NCBI RefSeq assembly: GCF_000519085.1
Contig: NZ_KI912577.1
Span: forward strand, 1,489,688-1,551,265
DNA from: Methylobacterium sp. 10
Lineage (GTDB): Bacteria > Pseudomonadota > Alphaproteobacteria > Rhizobiales > Beijerinckiaceae
DNA: 61,578 bases
Direction: 5' to 3'
The stretch's first letter is position 1, and the number at the start of each line of letters is the position of its first letter. The notes under the pieces were generated by a model. It saw nothing but the letters and a program-made list of their open reading frames with translations. It had not been told where the DNA came from and did not search any database. Positions 51,347 to 60,483 of the stretch are shown in pieces. A program made the translations under genes and the position numbers.

Positions 51347-52789
51347 ATGACAGCCTTCACCCTGCCGAGCGCGGTCGATCTCGCGCGAACGCAATTCGCC
51401 CTGACGATCGTCTGGCACTTCCTGTTCCCCGCCTTCACAATCGGCTTGGCGAGCTTCCTCGCCGTGCTGGAAGGCCTGTGGCTCCGTAGCGGCAAGGCGG
51501 TCTATCTCGACGCCTACCGCTACTGGCTCAAGGTCTTCGCCGTGGCCTTCGCCATGGGCGTCGTCTCGGGTCTGGTGATGAGCTACCAGTTCGGTACCAA
51601 CTGGTCGGTCTTTGCCGACCGGACGGCGCCGATCCTCGGGCCGCTCCTCGGCTACGAGGTGCTCACCGCCTTCTTCCTCGAGGCCGGATTCCTCGGCGTC
51701 ATGCTGTTCGGTCTGGAGCGCGTCGGTCCGCGCCTCCACTTCCTGGCGACCTGCCTCGTCGCCTTCGGCACCCTGACTTCGGCCTTCTGGATCCTGTCCG
51801 CCAATTCCTGGATGCAGACGCCGACCGGCCACGTGCTGGGGCCGGACGGTCGCTTCGCGCCCGCCGACTGGTGGGCGATCGTCTTCAACCCGTCGTTTCC
51901 CTACCGCTTCGCCCATACGGTGACGGGGGCCTACCTCACCACCGCGATGATCGTCGGCGCGGTGGGGGCGTGGCACCTCCTGCGTGAGCGGGCCAACCCG
52001 CGCGCCCGGGTGATGTTCTCCATGGCCATGTGGATGGCCGCCATCGTCGCGCCCGCGCAACTCGTCATCGGGGACATGCACGGCGCCAACAGCTACGAGC
52101 ACCAACCCGCCAAGGTCGCCGCCATGGAGGGACATTTCGAGACGCAGCGCCGGGCACCTGCATACCTGTTCGGCTGGCCGGATGCGGCAGCCGGGGAGAC
52201 GCGGGGCGCCGTCGGCATCCCGGGCCTCGCCAGCCTCTACCTGACGCACGAGCTCGACGGCGAGGTGCGGGGGCTCAAGAGTCTGCCGCGCGAGACGTGG
52301 CCGACCAACCTACCGCTGGTGTTCTGGTCGTTCCGGATCATGGTCGGCCTCGGTCTCCTGATGATCGCCCTCGGGCTCGGCTCCCTCTGGCTGCGCCAAC
52401 GCGGGCGGCTCTACCAGACGGCCTTGTTCCACCGCTTCGCCGTGGCGATGGGACCGTCCGGGCTCATCGCCGTCACCGCCGGCTGGACGGTGACCGAGAC
52501 CGGCCGCCAGCCCTTCACCGTCTACGGCCTGCTGCGCACCGCCGACAGCGTCTCGCCGGTCGCCGCCCCCGCCGTCGCCGCCTCCCTCGCGGCGTTCGCT
52601 GTGGTCTACCTCGCCGTGTTCGGGGCGGGCATCTGGTATCTCCTGCACCTCTTCAACCAGACACCCCACGCCCACGAGCCGGGGCCACCCACCGGCCAGC
52701 CGATCCGCACCGCCGGCATCACGCCGGCGCCCTCGCTCGACGCTCCGCGTCCCGGCGGCGGCCGTCCCGCCATCCAGCCCGCGGAGTAG
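51347..52789 (+). CDS. cydA: Cytochrome bd-type quinol oxidase subunit I
   Basis: 480 residues, about nine membrane helices. H24 in RTQFALTIVWHFLFPAF is the low-spin or high-spin haem ligand, and a second histidine is in YRFAHTVTGAYL. FRIMVGLGLLM and the GWTVTETGRQP block near the end are conserved. The periplasmic Q loop is short, as in the CIO subtype of alphaproteobacteria and pseudomonads, which is less sensitive to cyanide. The enzyme reduces oxygen to water with quinol in the inner membrane at low oxygen. It forms an operon with cydB (5-bp gap) behind an FNR-like box. Confidence 0.92.
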   Translation: MTAFTLPSAVDLARTQFALTIVWHFLFPAFTIGLASFLAVLEGLWLRSGKAVYLDAYRYWLKVFAVAFAMGVVSGLVMSYQFGTNWSVFADRTAPILGPLLGYEVLTAFFLEAGFLGVMLFGLERVGPRLHFLATCLVAFGTLTSAFWILSANSWMQTPTGHVLGPDGRFAPADWWAIVFNPSFPYRFAHTVTGAYLTTAMIVGAVGAWHLLRERANPRARVMFSMAMWMAAIVAPAQLVIGDMHGANSYEHQPAKVAAMEGHFETQRRAPAYLFGWPDAAAGETRGAVGIPGLASLYLTHELDGEVRGLKSLPRETWPTNLPLVFWSFRIMVGLGLLMIALGLGSLWLRQRGRLYQTALFHRFAVAMGPSGLIAVTAGWTVTETGRQPFTVYGLLRTADSVSPVAAPAVAASLAAFAVVYLAVFGAGIWYLLHLFNQTPHAHEPGPPTGQPIRTAGITPAPSLDAPRPGGGRPAIQPAE

Positions 52790-52794
52790 TACCC

Positions 52795-53808
52795 ATGTCC
52801 CTCGACCTCACCCTCATCTGGGCAATCCTCATCGCCACGGCGGTCTTCCTCTACGTGGTCATGGACGGGTTCGATCTCGGCATCGGCATCCTGTTCCCGA
52901 CCTTTCCCGAGAAGGCCGACCGGGACGTCATGGTCAATACGGTGGCGCCGGTCTGGGACGGCAACGAGACGTGGCTGATCCTGGGCGGCGGCGGTCTGTT
53001 CGCGGTGTTCCCCCTCGCCTACGCCACCCTTCTGCCGGCGCTCTACATCCCGATCACCCTGATGCTCCTCGCCCTCGTCTTCCGCGGTGTCGCCTTCGAG
53101 ATGCGGTTCCGGGCGGCCTCCGCTCGAGCTCAGACGGCATGGGACGCCGCCTTCGCCCTCGGCAGCTACGGAGCGGCGTTCTGCCAGGGGATCTGCCTCG
53201 GGGCCCTCGTCCAGGGAATCCGTGTCGAGGGCCGCGCCTATGCCGGCGGCTGGTGGGACTGGCTGACGCCGTTCTCCCTTCTGACCGGCCTCGCCCTCGT
53301 GGCGGGCTACGCCCTCCTCGGGGCCTGCTGGCTGATTTGGAAGACGGAAGGGGTGCTGCAGCTGCGGGCCTTCCGGCTCGCGCGAGCGCTCGGGTTCGCC
53401 ACCCTGTTCGCCATCGCTGCCGTGTCGATCGCCATGCCGTTCCTCAGCCCGGCCTTCCGCGGCCGCTGGCTGACTTGGCCGGCCATGGCCCTGGCCGCGC
53501 CCGTGCCGCTCCTCGTCGCGGCCCTGGGGTGGCGCTTCCTGGCGGCCCTCGACCGGAGGGAGGAGGTCGCTCCCTTCCTGTGCAGTCTCGGTTTCTTCCT
53601 GTTGTCCTATATCGGGCTCGGCATCAGCCTGTTCCCGATGATCGTGCCGCCGACGGTGACGATTTGGGATGCCGCCACCCATCCGAGCAGCCAGCTCTTC
53701 CTGCTCGTGGGCACGGTGGTGCTGCTGCCGATGGTGCTGGCCTATACCGGCTACGTCTACTGGCTGTTTCGCGGTAAGGTCACCGCCGGCGCGCCCGGGT
53801 ACCATTGA
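52795..53808 (+). CDS. cydB: Cytochrome bd-type quinol oxidase subunit II
   Basis: 337 residues with about nine membrane helices. Conserved text includes FLYVVMDGFDLGIGILFPTF, WDGNETWLILGGGGLFAVFP and ALVFRGVAFEMRFR, all standard for CydB. It partners CydA and supports haem placement. It starts 5 bases after the cydA stop codon; the long frame that opens at 52030 is a shadow of cydA. No cydC/cydD assembly genes are in the window. Confidence 0.92.
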   Translation: MSLDLTLIWAILIATAVFLYVVMDGFDLGIGILFPTFPEKADRDVMVNTVAPVWDGNETWLILGGGGLFAVFPLAYATLLPALYIPITLMLLALVFRGVAFEMRFRAASARAQTAWDAAFALGSYGAAFCQGICLGALVQGIRVEGRAYAGGWWDWLTPFSLLTGLALVAGYALLGACWLIWKTEGVLQLRAFRLARALGFATLFAIAAVSIAMPFLSPAFRGRWLTWPAMALAAPVPLLVAALGWRFLAALDRREEVAPFLCSLGFFLLSYIGLGISLFPMIVPPTVTIWDAATHPSSQLFLLVGTVVLLPMVLAYTGYVYWLFRGKVTAGAPGYH

Positions 53809-53819
53809 GGAGAGGCACC

Positions 53820-53936
53820 ATGGCCATCGCCCCTCCCATCCGCCGCCTCGCCTGGTTCGTGGCCCTTTGGGCCGGCGGCATCGCCGGCCTGACGGCGATC
53901 GCGCTCCCGCTCCGGTGGCTTCTCAAGACCGTCTGA
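53820..53936 (+). CDS. DUF2474 single-helix peptide of the bd oxidase operon
   Basis: 38 residues. RRLAWFVALWAGGIAGLTAI and LPLRWLL form one membrane helix. DUF2474 peptides regularly follow cydAB in alphaproteobacteria, much as CydX follows cydAB in enteric bacteria, and are thought to stabilise the oxidase. The start follows GAGGAGAGGCACC and is 11 bases from the cydB stop codon. Confidence 0.85.
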   Translation: MAIAPPIRRLAWFVALWAGGIAGLTAIALPLRWLLKTV

Positions 53937-53948
53937 CTTTCCTCGGCC

Positions 53949-53962
53949 TTGATCCATCTCAA
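53949..53962 (+). promoter_or_regulatory. FNR/FixK-like box before the 54019 gene
   Basis: TTGATCCATCTCAA fits the same TTGAT-N4-NNCAA form as the box at 51259. It lies 57 bp before the next start codon, suggesting a second oxygen-controlled promoter for the distal part of the cluster. Confidence 0.6.
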
Positions 53963-54018
53963 AGCGCCCTCCGCAGGACCGGTGCATCCTTCTCTCATCG
54001 CGACAACGAGAGACGATC

Positions 54019-54279
54019 ATGACCTTAGCGATCGAGACGGCCGGCCTCGCTTCCTCCGGCCGAGGCAGAATGCCCAGGAGGGCTCAGGCGCGAAAGCTTG
54101 CCCACGTGAAGCCCGGTGATCTGACAAATCCGCAACCGGTGCCTTCGGCCCTGGCTGGCGGCGTCCCCGGACGGATCGAGGACGGCTTCCGCGGCGCGGA
54201 TATCGGCAGCCTCCAGGCCCTCTTCCTTGCCGTCGCCGCCTCGATTCTCCTCACCGGGCTACTCTGGGTGGTGCTCTGA
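54019..54279 (+). CDS. Small tail-anchored membrane protein of unknown function
   Basis: 86 residues. The first 60 are polar (HVKPGDLTNPQPVPSALAGG), then one hydrophobic helix ends the protein (SLQALFLAVAASILLTGLLWVVL). No family is recognised. It lies in the cyd cluster between an FNR-like box and the universal stress protein. Confidence 0.55.
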   Translation: MTLAIETAGLASSGRGRMPRRAQARKLAHVKPGDLTNPQPVPSALAGGVPGRIEDGFRGADIGSLQALFLAVAASILLTGLLWVVL

Positions 54280-54399
54280 AGCCGCGGCGCATTGCGCCTG
54301 ACGACCGCGGCCGATCCGATAGGCAATGGGATCATGTCCGCGGCCCTCTGCAATCACGACGATTCCATCGAGCCGGCAGACCGGCCAACGGAGGCGGAC

Positions 54400-55212
54400 A
54401 TGTCATACGCCAGTATCCTAGTCTCGCTCGACACAGGTCCCGATACGCCCGACAGGGCTCGGCTCGCCGGCGGAGTGGCCCTGCGGTTCGAGGCCACGCT
54501 GACCGGAGTCGCGGCCCGGAGGATTCCGTCGCCGGTCGCGGTCAACGACATCCATGAAGCCGAGGCCCTCTTCGTCGAAGAAAAGGCCAAGCTGGAGGAG
54601 GAGTTCTCGATCGTCAGGGCAATCTTCGACAGGAATGCCGGAGAAGCACGTGTCGACTGGCGCTCGGATGCGGTCGCTCCGGTCCCGTTTCTCGTCCAGC
54701 AAGCGCGTGGCGCGGATCTCGTGATCGTGGGTCGCCGCGGTATCGACGATGGGGATCCGGGAGATATGGGCGTCCTGCCCGGTCCGGTGCTGATGGAGGC
54801 TGGGCGCCCCGTCCTCGTCGTCCCGCCCCGGATCGAGCAGATCCAGGCCGCGCGTATCGTCATCGCCTGGAAGGATACGCCCGAGGCGCGCCGCGCTATA
54901 TCGGGAGCGCTTCCCTTCATCAAACGGGCCGATCAGGTGTATGTGGTCACGGTCGGCGCCGATGCCCGTTTCGAGGGGGCGGAGGGCGTCGCCACACACC
55001 TCGCCCGGCACGGCGCCCACGTCACGACCCATTTGCTGGCAAGGTCGGATCTGGCTGCCGCCGATGAGATCCTGCGGTTCGCCGCACGACACGATGCCGA
55101 TCTCGTCGTCATGGGTGCCTATGGCCATTCGCGGCTGCGGGAATGGCTGTTCGGCGGGGCAACCCGCGAGATCCTGCGGACGACGCCGGTCTGCTGCCTG
55201 ATGAGCCATTGA
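54400..55212 (+). CDS. Tandem universal stress protein
   Basis: 270 residues from ATG 54400, after GGAGGCGGAC; the frame open from 54292 is not coding. It has two Usp domains. The first starts ASILVSLDTGPDTPDRARLA and ends LEAGRPVLVVPP-like (VLMEAGRPVLVVPP). The second starts IVIAWKDTPEARRAI and has the ATP-binding end GAYGHSRLREWLFGGATR. Only the second shows the full G-2x-G-9x-G(S/T) nucleotide motif. The gene is coupled to the cytochrome c gene (ATG overlapping its TGA) and is probably expressed at low oxygen with cydAB. Confidence 0.88.
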   Translation: MSYASILVSLDTGPDTPDRARLAGGVALRFEATLTGVAARRIPSPVAVNDIHEAEALFVEEKAKLEEEFSIVRAIFDRNAGEARVDWRSDAVAPVPFLVQQARGADLVIVGRRGIDDGDPGDMGVLPGPVLMEAGRPVLVVPPRIEQIQAARIVIAWKDTPEARRAISGALPFIKRADQVYVVTVGADARFEGAEGVATHLARHGAHVTTHLLARSDLAAADEILRFAARHDADLVVMGAYGHSRLREWLFGGATREILRTTPVCCLMSH

Positions 55213-55544
55213 TGCGCCGGTTCACCGCTCTCGCGCTGGCGCTCATGGTCACCGGCCTGGATGCTCATGCGGAGGAGCCGCGCGTCCTGGACGCACACGA
55301 GAAGCGCGGCGAGGTCATCGCGCGGACCAATTGCGTCCGTTGCCACGCGATCGGGCGCGCCGGTCCCAGCGCCCTGGCGGAGGCCCCGCCGTTTCGCATG
55401 CTTCACCGGCGCTACCCCGTCGAGGATCTCGGGGAGGCGCTGGCCGAAGGCATCACGACCGGGCATCCGACCATGCCGGAGTTTCGTCTCGATCCCGATG
55501 AAGCGGACAACCTGATCGCCTACCTCAAGACGCTGGAGCGGTAG
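55212..55544 (+). CDS. Small class I cytochrome c
   Basis: 110 residues. The signal peptide RRFTALALALMVTGLDAHA directs it to the periplasm. The haem site is C41-V-R-C44-H45 (TNCVRCHAIG) and the sixth ligand is M88 in TGHPTMPEF. The start overlaps the stop of the stress protein by one base. It may carry electrons to a terminal oxidase or another periplasmic enzyme; the partner is not shown. It converges on the FNR-type gene with only 16 bp between. Confidence 0.88.
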   Translation: MRRFTALALALMVTGLDAHAEEPRVLDAHEKRGEVIARTNCVRCHAIGRAGPSALAEAPPFRMLHRRYPVEDLGEALAEGITTGHPTMPEFRLDPDEADNLIAYLKTLER

Positions 55545-55560
55545 GCCGCCCGACGGATCG

Positions 55561-56301
55561 TCAGCTGGCGGCGAGGCGATCCAGCCGGGCCGGATCGATG
55601 AGGCGTACGCCACCCGGCACCACGAGGATCGTCCTCTCGCGGTCGAGGCGCGTGATGATCCGGCTGACCGTCTCGATCGTCAGGCCGAGATGATCGGCGA
55701 TGTCCTGCCGCCCCATCGGAAGTTCGAGGGTCACGGAAGCTTGTCCGACCCGGGCATAGCGCTCGCGTAGACCGATGAGAAAGATTGCCACCTTTTCCTC
55801 GGCCGTACGCCGGCTAAGGAGGGTCATCTGGTCCTGCGCAAGTCTGAGTTCGTAGCCAGCGCGCTCATGCAGGCGCTCGAGGAGACTGGGCCGTTCCGCC
55901 ACCAGGGCCTTGAACGCCCCGCGTTCGAATCGGCAGAGCCTGACCGGCGAAAGCGCTTCGGCCGTCACCGTGAACCGCTCCGCCAGGGCCAGGCCGAGGA
56001 AATCGCCGATGAGCGCGAAGCCCATGACGTGGCGACGCCCGTCGGGCAGGAGCCGGAAGAGGCGCAGCGTGCCTTCGGTAATGTTGTAGACGGCTCCCGC
56101 CTCCTCGCCCTGGGCAAACAGGGCCTGCCGCGGCGCCAGCTCGACCACCTGGCTGATGGCTTCGAGACCATCGAGTTCGTCGATCGTCAGTGCCGCACAG
56201 ACGCTGATCAGACGCACTTTGCAATCGACGCAGCCGCCGGTGGAGCGCCCGTGATGGCAGCCGTCATCGTGAGCAGCGGGGTGTTCCGTCGGGCTCAGCA
56301 T
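55561..56301 (-). CDS. FNR/FixK-family oxygen regulator
   Basis: 246 residues. The N-terminal cysteines C15, C24, C27 and C35 (GGCVDCKVRLISVC) plus C123 in RLCRFERG fit the [4Fe-4S] ligands of FNR-type proteins (C-x2-C-x7-C plus an internal one), so direct oxygen sensing is likely. The cNMP-binding fold spans about 40-150, a long helix 155-190, and the HTH carries LTIETVSRIITRL, the FNR-type recognition helix for TTGAT. It probably controls the boxes at 51259 and 53949. GGAGG is present 11 bases before the start. Confidence 0.88.
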   Translation of the reverse strand: MLSPTEHPAAHDDGCHHGRSTGGCVDCKVRLISVCAALTIDELDGLEAISQVVELAPRQALFAQGEEAGAVYNITEGTLRLFRLLPDGRRHVMGFALIGDFLGLALAERFTVTAEALSPVRLCRFERGAFKALVAERPSLLERLHERAGYELRLAQDQMTLLSRRTAEEKVAIFLIGLRERYARVGQASVTLELPMGRQDIADHLGLTIETVSRIITRLDRERTILVVPGGVRLIDPARLDRLAAS

Positions 56302-56329
56302 CTCTGAAGCCTCCGCACTATCGCCACGA

Positions 56330-56780
56330 AACGCCGATGATAGACGATCGACGGTGACAGCGGCGAACTAAAAACAATGGTTCCGGCTTGCTCAGGCCCA
56401 TTCGCGGACGTGTTCCATCTGTGGACGCCCCCTGGGGCCACGCGGCGAAGTCCCGTCCCTTGGCGAAGGTCTCGGCCTCGGGAGCCAGGGCAATCAGTGC
56501 CGTTGCGGTAATGGGGCCGATGCCGGGGATGGTCATCAGCCGACGAGCCGGCTCATCCTCCCGGGCCCGGCGGGCAATCTCCCGGTCGAGTTCGGCGATG
56601 CGGCCATACAGGTCGGCCAGGAGGTCCAGCATCACCCGGAACATCGCTACAGCGGCAGGTGGAAGCAAGGAGCCCATCTCATCCTCCAGAGGATCGCCCA
56701 GCATCGCCATGTGGGGTGGGCCTTTCGGTGCGACCCGGCCATACTCGGTGAGATGTCCCCTAAGGGCGTGATCAGCTGGG
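56330..56780 (-). pseudogene. IS110-family transposase fragment
   Basis: The minus strand shows the C-terminal IS116/IS110/IS902 part: LTEYGRVAPKGPPH near 56750, VMLDLLADLYGRIAELDREI, and the helix-hairpin-helix region LMTIPGIGPITATALIALAP, then FAKGRDFAAW. The N-terminal DEDD nuclease part is missing on the right, where an IS5 fragment begins at about 56786. Confidence 0.75.
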
Positions 56781-56785
56781 CGCGT

Positions 56786-57240
56786 TACCGGACCAGAAGG
56801 TCGCCGGTCCGGAAGAGGAGAGCCAAGGCCTGCTGATGCACGCCCTGGTGGATTCGGCCGGCATACAGGATCGCGACGGAGGGGTTTGGGTGATGGCGAC
56901 CCTGTTCGGGCTCTATCCGTTCCCGCTCAAGCTCTACGCCGACGGCGGCAATCAGGGCCCCCGCTTCCAGGCCGGCCTCCGCCGCGCTTGCCGGCAGGTC
57001 GATGTCGAGATCGTCAAGCGATCTGATCAGGCCAGTGCCGTCACGGCGAAGGGCTTCACCGTCCTACCCAAACGCTGGATCGTCGAGCGAACCTTCGCTT
57101 GGCTGAACCGCTGCCGCCGCCTCGCCAAAGACTGGGAATGCAACAGCCGAAAGGCCCTGGCCTTCTTCCACTGGGCCTCCGTCCGCCTCAGGATCCGAAA
57201 GCTCTGCCAGACCGTAAAATGATCCCGGACAGACTCTGAG
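56786..57240 (+). pseudogene. IS5-family transposase, 3' fragment with right end
   Basis: About 145 codons in frame end at 57222: QGLLMHALVDSAGIQDRDGG, KLYADGGNQGPRF with a catalytic aspartate, and PKRWIVERTFAWLNRCRRLA with the DDE glutamate. The N-terminal half is absent. After the stop, ATCCCGGACAGACTCTGAG looks like the right terminal repeat of such elements. Confidence 0.78.
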
Positions 57241-57494
57241 AGCCATACCTCAGAGAAGACCACTTTGCAGGGGACAGGCCAGCGGCCATGTTCGCATTCG
57301 CAAAAAAAGACCTCGCCGCAGCCTGAAGGCCTCGACATGCGGGACCCCGACTATCGATGGCCGCTCAGAACAGGCTCTTCGCGGTGGCGGCCATGCGACC
57401 GTGTGCCGGTCGAGGCGCTTAGCCCTTTTGGTGCGGTACTGAGAGACCGGTAGTTTCAATCACATCGAGACCAGAGACCCGGCCCCCGCCGACG

Positions 57495-57656
57495 TCAGCG
57501 ATCCTCGCTCAGCGTTCTCAAGGCGAAAATCTTCTGGTCGAGCGCGATCAGCATATCGATGACGGCATAGGACGCAGGTCCCCGATGCGCCATGTCCCAC
57601 GCGAGAGCCTGCTTCTCTCGTTCCAGATCATCGATGAGCATGTCGAAACTGACCAT
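57495..57656 (-). CDS. Small helical protein of unknown function
   Basis: 53 residues from ATG 57656: MVSFDMLIDDLEREKQALAW, then a short turn and ASYAVIDMLIALDQKIFAL. Two amphipathic helices are predicted by pattern. No family is recognised. It stands alone between IS fragments and the radical SAM gene. ATG 57692 would add 12 residues. Confidence 0.4.
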   Translation of the reverse strand: MVSFDMLIDDLEREKQALAWDMAHRGPASYAVIDMLIALDQKIFALRTLSEDR

Positions 57657-57945
57657 GCCTGGAATACGCGGAAGCCAAGACAATGGTTTCACCTCCTGCG
57701 ACGGGAGCCAAACGCAAGCGCCTTGAACGCACGATTCGATGCCGCGACAAAGGGGCAGACGGTAACTTTCTGTTAACGACGTGGTCGTTGAGCCGCGCCC
57801 TGGCTGCCACTTTGCGGATCACGAGATCGGGTTTCGAGCGGCCGCTCCGCGCCGTTGACCGCGTCCCTGGCCGAAACGTCATCCTCGCCGGCGCTCACCG
57901 CCCTATCTGTGCGCCGAGGTGCAACGGCGCACCGTTGGACACCGC

Positions 57946-59013
57946 ATGGCCCTACCCCGCGACATCCTGAACATTCAGACGATCTACCACGAGCCCGCCG
58001 TCGCGAAGTTCGCGCGCGGGCTCGCGATCCTCGACCGCTTCCCTCATGCCGAGCGGATCGAGGTCCCGTCCCACTGGAACATCCCGAACCTGCACGGCAA
58101 CGAAGGCTCCGCGGAGGATTGGCTGCGGATCAAGCGCTCGACCTTGGTGCTCGGTGTGAAGAAGGGCCTGACAATGCGGCCGAACGGGCGAAGCGCCCAT
58201 TTCATCGCGCCCTCGACCTCGAATGGCTGCGCGATGGCCTGCGCGTACTGCTACGTCCCCCGGCGCAAGGGCTTCGCCAACCCGATCTCCCTCTTTGTGA
58301 ACATCGAGCAGGTCTGCGCCGCGATCACCCGCCATGCCGCGCGCCAGGGGCCGTTGCCCGAGCCGGATACGGTGGATGCGGAGCGTTGGGTCTACGATCT
58401 CGGCGAGAATGGCGACCTCTCCGTGGACGCGACCCTGTCGGACAACGTGCGCGACATGATTGGGCTGTTCCGCGACCTCCCCAATGCCAAGGCCTCCTTC
58501 GCCACGAAGGCCGTGAACCGGGAGCTGCTCACCTATGATCCCCAAGGCAAGACCCGTATCCGCTTCTCGCTGATGCCGGAGCGGATCGCGAAGGTCGTGG
58601 ATGTGCGCACAGCCCCGATGCATGAGCGCATCGCCGCCATCGACGATTTCGTGGCGGCCGGTTTCGAAGTCCACGTGAACTTCTCGCCGGTCATCCTCTA
58701 CGAAGGCTGGGAGGCCGATTGGCGGGACCTGTTCACCGCCATCGATGATCGTATCGGCCCGGCGGCCAAGGCACAGCTCAAGGCCGAGATCATCCTGCTC
58801 ACGCATAATGCGGATCTCCACGCGGTCAATCTGAACTGGCATCCCCGCGCGGAGGACCTGCTCTGGCGGCCCGACATCCAGGAGGGGAAACGGTCGCAGG
58901 GGGGCGGCGACAACCTACGCTATCGAACCGGCTGGAAGGGGCGATGGATCGCCCGCCTCAAAGATCATCTGGCCGAGCTGATGCCCTATTGCCACGTTCG
59001 CTACGCCTTCTGA
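57946..59013 (+). CDS. Radical SAM protein of the spore photoproduct lyase family
   Basis: 355 residues from ATG 57946. The [4Fe-4S]/SAM motif is C95-x3-C99-x2-C102 in CAMACAYCYVP. The N-terminal FPHAERIEVPSHWNI and the C-terminal HPRAEDLLWRPDIQ and MPYCHVRYAF (with a late cysteine) follow the non-sporulating branch of SplB-like proteins in proteobacteria. Bacillus SplB repairs the UV-made spore photoproduct in DNA; this host does not sporulate, so the role here is inferred to be UV-damage repair of a related lesion but is unproven. It ends just before the ISL3 fragment. Confidence 0.86.
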   Translation: MALPRDILNIQTIYHEPAVAKFARGLAILDRFPHAERIEVPSHWNIPNLHGNEGSAEDWLRIKRSTLVLGVKKGLTMRPNGRSAHFIAPSTSNGCAMACAYCYVPRRKGFANPISLFVNIEQVCAAITRHAARQGPLPEPDTVDAERWVYDLGENGDLSVDATLSDNVRDMIGLFRDLPNAKASFATKAVNRELLTYDPQGKTRIRFSLMPERIAKVVDVRTAPMHERIAAIDDFVAAGFEVHVNFSPVILYEGWEADWRDLFTAIDDRIGPAAKAQLKAEIILLTHNADLHAVNLNWHPRAEDLLWRPDIQEGKRSQGGGDNLRYRTGWKGRWIARLKDHLAELMPYCHVRYAF

Positions 59014-59169
59014 AAGTGCCTCTCGCGCACTCGCTGCCCTCGTGTCGGCACCCCTTGAATGAACCGTCGCTCCCTCTGCGCGACCATGCCGAGCGTTGAA
59101 ACTATGTGGCCCATTTCGCGCCGGGGTGGAGGCATGCGGATCGAGTACAGGGATGTCAGCAGCGCCGCT

Positions 59170-60081
59170 CAGCCTTGATGAATTCGGAATGCCTGCTTCC
59201 GCGAGCGCGCGGATGGCCGCATCCGCCTCTTCTCTTCGCAGGTCGTCCTCGTACTGGATGCGCTCAGCCGCGGCGAGGAGCGCCGGATCAAGGGTGGCGG
59301 CGCCGACGACCTCGCGAACCTGGCGCATCGACTTGCGCACGGCGTCGAGGAAGCCGCGGCTGGCGTTCTCGATGAGGTGCCAGCGGTCGGCGACCTGGAT
59401 AGCCTGCGGCAAGGCACGGGCGATGGCCTCACCATATCCACCGCCACGGTCGCGGGCGACGATCTGGATCGAGGTGGTCTCCTTCAGCCAAGTCTGCGCG
59501 GTGGCCTGCTCGCGATCCGGTAGGAGCGCCACGATGCGGCGGCGTTCGAGATCGCAGACCAGGGTGCCGTAGCGGTGATTGCGTCGCCAGGCGAAGTCGT
59601 CGATGCCGATGACGGCGAGTGGATCAGACCATGTGGCCGCCCGACGGCGGATGACCCGCAGGAGCGTGTCGCGACTGACCGGCAGCATGAGGCGCTGGGC
59701 GAGACCCGCACCGGGCCGACCACCGAGGGCGAGGCCGAGGTGATGGACGATCTGCTCCAGCCGCGAGGTGCGTCGCGCGAAGGCGGGCAGGAACCCGTCG
59801 GGAAAGCGCTCGGCGAAGATCTTCCGCTCGCAAGTCGCCGCGTCGCACCGGAAGCGTCGTACGACGACTTGGGGCTCGACGCGCCGGCCACCGAGCGGCA
59901 GGCCGGCGGCACGACGCCGGTAGCGGCTTTGACTGCGACGCGAAGGGGTCCGGCAGTTTGGGCAGGCCGTCACCGCGGCTCCCGATCTCACGACCAGACC
60001 GATCCGGTCGGCGCCGACGTCGAGATGATCGCCGATCAATCCAGTGGGTACGAGGCTCGATGGCCGGAAGCGAGGGCGCAT
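59170..60081 (-). pseudogene. ISL3-family transposase, C-terminally truncated
   Basis: From 60081 the minus strand gives the zinc-finger start (CPNCRTPSRRSQSRYRRR, then RRFRCDAATCERKIFAERF), the helix-turn-helix and the DDE part with VIGIDDFAWRRNHRYGTLVC and IVARDRGGGYGEAIARALPQ. Similarity stops near residue 300 after IRALAEAGIP. The remaining codons read into unrelated sequence, so the C-terminal third with the last catalytic residue is lost. Confidence 0.8.
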
Positions 60082-60483
60082 GCTGCGGCTCCATCATGGA
60101 TATCCGCGACCTCAACGCCGTCGGCATCAGCGAGAGTGAGTCAGAGCCAACGTTGCACGCCGAAATACAATCTCGCCCGGAATGGTCCTGCGCCAGCGCC
60201 GCGAAGCCGATCCAGCTAGGGCCGACCCCACCTTCACACCGATCGAGTCCGGTATCCCGCGCGAGGCGCTCCGCATCGCCGCGGAGGTCTCACGACCAGG
60301 CACGTCCGCTGCGCACGACACGATCCTCCCCATGGTGCGAAGCCATAACCCGCGGAAGACCGTCTTTCAGAGTTGCAGGCCAAGTCGACCGGCTCGGTGG
60401 GCAGAAAGCGCGTCGCAACTGCTCCGACCCGAGCGCAACGAGGGGCATTGATCGGCATCGTGATGCCCGTAAACACTACGTTC
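60082..60483. other. Stretch without a recognised gene
   Basis: Open frames on both strands lack domain text. It is probably IS-flanking or decayed sequence. Confidence 0.35.
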
